Source: Candidatus Reidiella endopervernicosa
Lineage (GTDB): Bacteria; Pseudomonadota; Gammaproteobacteria; GCF-013343005
Direction: 5' to 3'
DNA length: 64,000 nt
NCBI RefSeq assembly: GCF_013343005.1
Contig: NZ_CP054491.1
Coordinates: forward strand, 558,001-622,000
The translations under genes were made by a program, and so were the position numbers. This document shows positions 63,044 through 64,000 of the stretch, piece by piece. The notes beneath the pieces are model-generated. The model was given only the letters and a program-made list of their open reading frames with translations. It ran no database searches and had not been told where the DNA came from. Positions within the stretch are counted from its first letter, which is position 1; each line of letters begins with the position of its first letter.

Positions 63044-63958
63044 ATGTATCTAGAGCACTTTGCACTGAGTGAGATGCCCTTCACCATCACGCCCAATACA
63101 GGTTTTTTCTTTGAGTACGGCGACTATCGTGCTGCACACAATATGCTGCTGCTGGCACTCCGCTCGGGCGAAGGTTTTCTCAAGGTCGTGGCAGAGGTCG
63201 GGATGGGTAAAACACTACTCTGTCGTGCACTGCTAAATGATCTCGGTGATGACTATGTCACCGCCTATATTCCCAATCCACAGTTGACCGCACCAGGTCT
63301 ACGCATGGCGCTAGCCGATGAGCTTGGACTCGAGTTCTCACGTAACATCGGACAGCATCGACTGCTTAAACTGATAAATGAATATCTGGTGGAGCAGCAC
63401 GCGGCCGGTAAGCGTGTGGTGCTCGTGATTGATGAGGCGCAGGCGCTACCCGATGAGGGATTAGAGGCGTTGCGCCTGTTGACCAATCTAGAAACCGAAA
63501 GCAGCAAACTGCTGCAAGTGGTGCTGTTTGGTCAGCCAGAACTGGATGAACGTATATCTCATCCCTCTTTGCGGCAGCTTAAACAGCGCATCACCTTTAG
63601 CCATCGTCTCAAGCCACTCGACTATCCATCACTGGTTGCCTACCTGCGTTATCGACTCCATGTTGCCGGCTATCGTGGTACCGAGTTATTTACACCCGGT
63701 GCAATGAAACGACTCTATCGCAGTAGTCGTGGCATCCCGCGTGTTATCAATATACTCAGCCACAAGGCCTTAATGGTCGCTTTTGGTAAGGGTGATGAGA
63801 AGGTGCGCAGTGGATATATGAAAGCAGCGATTCAGGACTCTACGGATGTGCTCTCATCGACCTTCAGTCGTTCGCCGATCTTGGCTTACTGGTTGGCCTC
63901 ACTGCTGACCTTCTCAGCCGTAGTGATTGGTGTAGTTATTTGGAGTCGTCTGTCGTGA
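63044..63958 (+). CDS. mshM: MSHA biogenesis ATPase MshM
   Basis: ExeA-type AAA ATPase that helps place the secretin. Walker A AEVGMGKT, Walker B VLVIDEAQ, and a C-terminal membrane helix (LAYWLASLLTFSAVVIGVVIW). It has 304 residues. Confidence 0.93.
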   Translation: MYLEHFALSEMPFTITPNTGFFFEYGDYRAAHNMLLLALRSGEGFLKVVAEVGMGKTLLCRALLNDLGDDYVTAYIPNPQLTAPGLRMALADELGLEFSRNIGQHRLLKLINEYLVEQHAAGKRVVLVIDEAQALPDEGLEALRLLTNLETESSKLLQVVLFGQPELDERISHPSLRQLKQRITFSHRLKPLDYPSLVAYLRYRLHVAGYRGTELFTPGAMKRLYRSSRGIPRVINILSHKALMVAFGKGDEKVRSGYMKAAIQDSTDVLSSTFSRSPILAYWLASLLTFSAVVIGVVIWSRLS

Positions 63959-64000
63959 GCCTGATCAATGAGATGCTCAAGGACCTCGAGAGCCGTAAGG
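63955..64000 (+). CDS. mshN: MSHA biogenesis protein MshN, start only
   Basis: GTG 63955 overlaps the mshM stop; the visible residues are (M)SLINEMLKDLESRK, matching the usual MSLINxMLxDLE start of MshN/GspB-like TPR proteins. Cut by the window edge. Confidence 0.8.
   Translation, partial: MSLINEMLKDLESRK

Overview
The window is a chromosomal segment from a gammaproteobacterium, most likely a sulfur oxidiser of the Chromatiales-like or symbiont-related kind. It carries the replication-origin cluster rpmH-rnpA-yidD-yidC-mnmE facing away from dnaA-dnaN-recF-gyrB. Sulfur-related genes include soxYZ, a stand-alone TusA next to a PP-loop thiouridylase-like gene, and a BigR/SqrR-like ArsR regulator followed by a DUF2892 protein and a rhodanese. 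Base composition is slightly GC-rich. I cannot name a species from sequence alone.

Layout. 1-6920: a two-partner secretion pair on the minus strand (TpsB transporter, then TpsA filamentous-haemagglutinin-like adhesin running off the left edge). 7044-9441: msrB, lepB, an arsR-arsM pair with its own operator. 9605-11710: an MscS channel with a cyclic-nucleotide domain. 11715-21981: the oriC region, with DnaA boxes and two perfect parS palindromes inside recF. 22052-26855: glyQ-glyS-mazG-gmhB-plsC plus a tiny lipoprotein gene. 27049-31248: pilU, an MnmA-like thiouridylase, tusA, and a cation-diffusion exporter. 31248-32869: glnA with two NtrC sites and a sigma-54 promoter. 33507-35048: an esterase and soxYZ. 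35199-46961: lptM-lysA, a sigma/anti-sigma pair, dapF-DUF484-xerC-hslVU-DUF971-ubiE-RDD-ubiJ-ubiB. 47189-53195: a hemerythrin-like protein, yajL, and the gpmI-envC-ctpA-yibQ run. 53405-58311: the redox/sulfur regulator locus, grxC, trxC, secB, gpsA, trmL and a class 1B pyrD. 58367-64000: the MSHA pilus biogenesis operon.

The outstanding feature is a dispersed repeat of about 281 bp, present ten times and called element E here. Every copy lies inside a protein-coding gene: four in tpsA, one in tpsB, two in mscS, two in pilU and one in mshI. Copies occur in both orientations relative to the gene (five each way). They have no target-site duplication and no terminal inverted repeats, but share constant ends and hairpins close to both ends. 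Cutting out the element at fixed boundaries (CGCTGACC at the left, CCCCG plus one purine at the right) restores the reading frame and a family-like protein at eight of the nine complete copies. The ninth, copy 3, needs one base less. Copy lengths vary from 280 to 284 bp, so restoration does not come from the length being a multiple of three. The random orientation argues against a normal strand-specific intron. The architecture recalls single-strand (Y1/IS200-IS605-like) mobile DNA, but with no visible target motif. No transposase is present in the window. Whether cells remove E from DNA or RNA, or whether these five genes are simply dead, cannot be decided from sequence.

All five interrupted genes concern the cell surface or envelope (adhesin, its exporter, a channel, two pilus systems). 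None of the housekeeping operons carries a copy.
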